DNA of 9,528 nucleotides from an uncultured Bacteroidota bacterium. Its GTDB lineage: Bacteria > Bacteroidota > Bacteroidia > NS11-12g > UBA9320. The stretch lies in NCBI GenBank assembly GCA_913056425.1, contig CAJXLR010000049.1, positions 1-9,528 of the forward strand, read 5' to 3'. Positions within the stretch are counted from its first letter, which is position 1. Every line of letters starts with the position of its first letter. This document shows, one piece after another, positions 7,924 through 9,528 of the stretch. A program made the position numbers and the translations under genes. Below the pieces are notes generated by a model, which saw only the letters and a program-made list of their open reading frames with translations, did not search any database and had not been told where the DNA came from.

Positions 7924-9528
7924 TTAAGATGCAGAGGTAGCTTTAGGAGCTGCTTCTTTAATCTCATCGTTCGCACCATCAGCAAACTGCTCAAAATTCT
8001 TATTGAACAATCCCGCTAAGTGGTTTGCTTTCTCATCGTAGGCAGATTTGTCGGCCCATGTGTTACGTGGGTTAAGAACTTCATCCGGCACATTAGGACA
8101 AGTCGTTGGCATCGCCAATCCGAATACCGGGTGATTTTCGTAATTCACGTTGTCAAGATCGCCTTCAAGTGCTGCAGTAATCATTGCACGTGTGTTGCTT
8201 AGGCTCATTCGAGATCCAACACCAAATGGTCCACCGCTCCAACCGGTGTTAACCAACCAAACGTTCACATTAGCTTTACGCATACGTGAGCCTAACATCT
8301 CAGCATACTTCGCTGGGTGCAATGGCAAGAAGGCCGCACCAAAACATGCACTAAACGTAGCAACCGGATCAACAATTCCAGCTTCTGTTCCGGCAACCTT
8401 TGCTGTATATCCGCTAATGAAGTGATATCCAGCTTGACCTGGAGTTAGTTTCGAAATTGGAGGTAACACACCAAACGCATCTGCCGTAAGGAAGAAAATG
8501 TTTTTAGGCTCTCCGCCAATAGAAGGTACCGCAATGTTGTCTATGTGATCAATCGGATAGGCAACTCGTGTGTTTTGAGTAACCGATACATCCTCATAGT
8601 TCACTTGATTAGTTCCTTCAAAGAATCTTACATTCTCTACTAAAGCGCCACGCTTGATTGCATTCCAGATTTGTGGTTCTTTCTCTTCAGTAAGGTCGAT
8701 ACATTTTGCATAGCAACCTCCTTCAAAGTTGAATACGGAGTTATCTGCCCAACCGTGCTCGTCGTCACCAATCAATCGACGATTTGAATCTGCAGATAGT
8801 GTTGTTTTTCCAGTACCCGACAATCCGAAGAAAATTGAAGTGTCTCCGTCTTTACCGATGTTGGCAGAACAGTGCATAGAAAGCACATTCTCGTTTGTTG
8901 GAAGGGTATAATTTAATACGGAGAAAATACCTTTTTTCAATTCTCCAGTATATCCGCTACCACCAATTAGGATAATCTTCTTTGTAAAGTTTACGATGGT
9001 AAAGTTGTGCTGACGAGTTCCGTCTACCGCAGCGTCTGCCATAAAACTAGGAGCAGCAATTACCAACCACTCTGGCTCTTGAGTTTCCATCTCCTCGCGT
9101 GTAGGACGAAGGAATAAGTTATTGGCAAATAGGTTCTGATATGCAGATTCAGTTACAACACCAATATTATTTATTCTAGAAACTAGATTTATTCCATTTA
9201 AATGAATAAAAGTAATAATCCATATTATTAAAACAGATATAAATAGGCTACTCACACTTACCGCAAAATTTTGATAAATAATATCGCTTATCAAAAAACT
9301 CAATGCTTTGCATATTCCAGGGAAACCAGTAAGAAATTGTAATAATAATAACCAGCCAGTTATAAAACCTAATTTTGGTCCAACCAACCTGTATGACCAC
9401 TGATAACCATACCCTGAAATTGGATAATTAACTGATAATTCTGCCATTATTAACGCAACTATAAATTGTCCAGCGAAGACAATAGTCCAAGAAATTGGAA
9501 TGAAGTTCCCAACCTGGGAAAATCCAAA
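7924..9528 (-). CDS. pckA: PEP carboxykinase (ATP), N-terminal third replaced by in-frame APC permease sequence; open at window edge
   Basis: PckA converts oxaloacetate plus ATP to phosphoenolpyruvate, CO2 and ADP, the first committed step of gluconeogenesis. From about 9159 down to the stop at 7924, some 411 residues match the family. Counting from the internal ATG at 9447: YTGELKKG (166-173, Mn/substrate Tyr and Lys pair), H192 in MHCSANIG, kinase loop GLSGTGKTT (208-216), metal-binding DDEHGW (228-233) and R294 in NTRVAYP. The roughly 140 N-terminal residues expected (E. coli PckA is 540) are absent, including the GRSPKDK loop whose Arg (R65 in E. coli) binds oxaloacetate. The same frame instead continues through membrane segments of an APC permease to base 9528, with no stop. 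The ATG at 9447 lies inside the permease part and is not a plausible start. As it stands, this product should not be a normal PckA. The most likely cause is a chimeric join. The stop and terminator are intact. Confidence 0.85.
   Translation of the reverse strand, partial: FGFSQVGNFIPISWTIVFAGQFIVALIMAELSVNYPISGYGYQWSYRLVGPKLGFITGWLLLLQFLTGFPGICKALSFLISDIIYQNFAVSVSSLFISVLIIWIITFIHLNGINLVSRINNIGVVTESAYQNLFANNLFLRPTREEMETQEPEWLVIAAPSFMADAAVDGTRQHNFTIVNFTKKIILIGGSGYTGELKKGIFSVLNYTLPTNENVLSMHCSANIGKDGDTSIFFGLSGTGKTTLSADSNRRLIGDDEHGWADNSVFNFEGGCYAKCIDLTEEKEPQIWNAIKRGALVENVRFFEGTNQVNYEDVSVTQNTRVAYPIDHIDNIAVPSIGGEPKNIFFLTADAFGVLPPISKLTPGQAGYHFISGYTAKVAGTEAGIVDPVATFSACFGAAFLPLHPAKYAEMLGSRMRKANVNVWLVNTGWSGGPFGVGSRMSLSNTRAMITAALEGDLDNVNYENHPVFGLAMPTTCPNVPDEVLNPRNTWADKSAYDEKANHLAGLFNKNFEQFADGANDEIKEAAPKATSAS
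9148..9159 (-). other. Junction between permease and PckA coding sequence
   Basis: Codons for Val-Val-Thr-Glu. To the left on the plus strand the protein is clearly PckA (SAYQNLFANNLFLRP follows Glu). To the right it is clearly an APC permease (INLVSRINNIG precedes Val). Both families commonly have a similar V/I-x-T-E stretch at this point of their sequences, so the exact breakpoint cannot be set more finely. Base composition changes sharply here: the 60 bases from 9181 have 10 G/C. Confidence 0.7.
9160..9528 (-). CDS. APC-superfamily amino-acid permease, internal N-terminal fragment
   Basis: About 123 residues read in frame from the window edge. The pattern is that of the APC (amino acid-polyamine-organocation) superfamily. 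A membrane helix (FIPISWTIVFAGQFIVALIM) is followed by the signature AELSVNYPISGYGYQW, then LVGPKLGFITGW and a second hydrophobic span. A third helix is about FISVLIIWIITFIHLNGI, and then INLVSRINNIG. These correspond roughly to TM2-TM4 of a 12-helix transporter. The true start and TM1 lie beyond the window, and TM5-12 are missing because the frame switches to PckA. GC is about 31%, against about 44% in sampled pckA lines. The substrate cannot be told. A different source replicon or organism is likely. Confidence 0.75.

Noticed and set aside
9445..9447. ATG as the start of pckA
   Set aside because: It lies inside permease coding sequence (the conserved M-A-E-L motif) and the frame stays open to the window end.
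1..9528. CRISPR arrays, insertion sequences, tRNA or rRNA genes
   Set aside because: No repeat-spacer pattern, transposase, terminal inverted repeats or RNA-gene signatures were seen on reading both strands.

Overview
This window looks like a piece of a Bacteroidota chromosome, most likely a free-living and possibly marine member of the Flavobacteriia/Cytophagia type. It has a secreted protein with a type IX secretion (T9SS) type B sorting domain, TAnnTTTG-type -7 promoter elements, A-rich rather than Shine-Dalgarno-rich start regions, and a Bacteroidota-style YidC of 616 residues. GC content is about 40-45% over most of the window. Species cannot be named from the sequence alone.

Layout. 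Bases 3-3503 (+) hold the 3' part of a large cell-surface or secreted protein. It has eight Cys-paired PKD/Ig-like repeats, then about four fibronectin III-like repeats, then the T9SS type B sorting domain, and it ends at a UUCG-loop terminator. After about 340 non-coding bases comes a two-gene unit (+): ffh (SRP GTPase) directly abutting pdxH (pyridoxamine 5'-phosphate oxidase). Convergent with it, 10 bases away, is yidC (-), whose terminator lies inside the 3' end of pdxH. Farther right, also on the minus strand, is pckA (ATP-type PEP carboxykinase) with its own terminator.

Function. Ffh and YidC both serve membrane-protein targeting and insertion, but they lie on opposite strands and are not one operon. 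PdxH makes the PLP cofactor, and PckA is the gluconeogenic entry step. The surface protein would leave the cell through Sec and then T9SS. These are mostly core housekeeping genes.

The one anomalous region is the right end. The pckA reading frame lacks its normal N-terminal third. It instead continues, in frame and without a stop to the window edge, into an AT-rich (about 31% GC) segment coding for the first membrane segments of an APC-superfamily amino-acid permease. The switch falls at or next to four codons (Val-Val-Thr-Glu, 9148-9159) that fit both families. This is either a chimeric join (assembly or amplification artefact) or a real illegitimate recombination. The artefact explanation is favoured. 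No new defence, mobile or regulatory system could be supported in the rest of the window.
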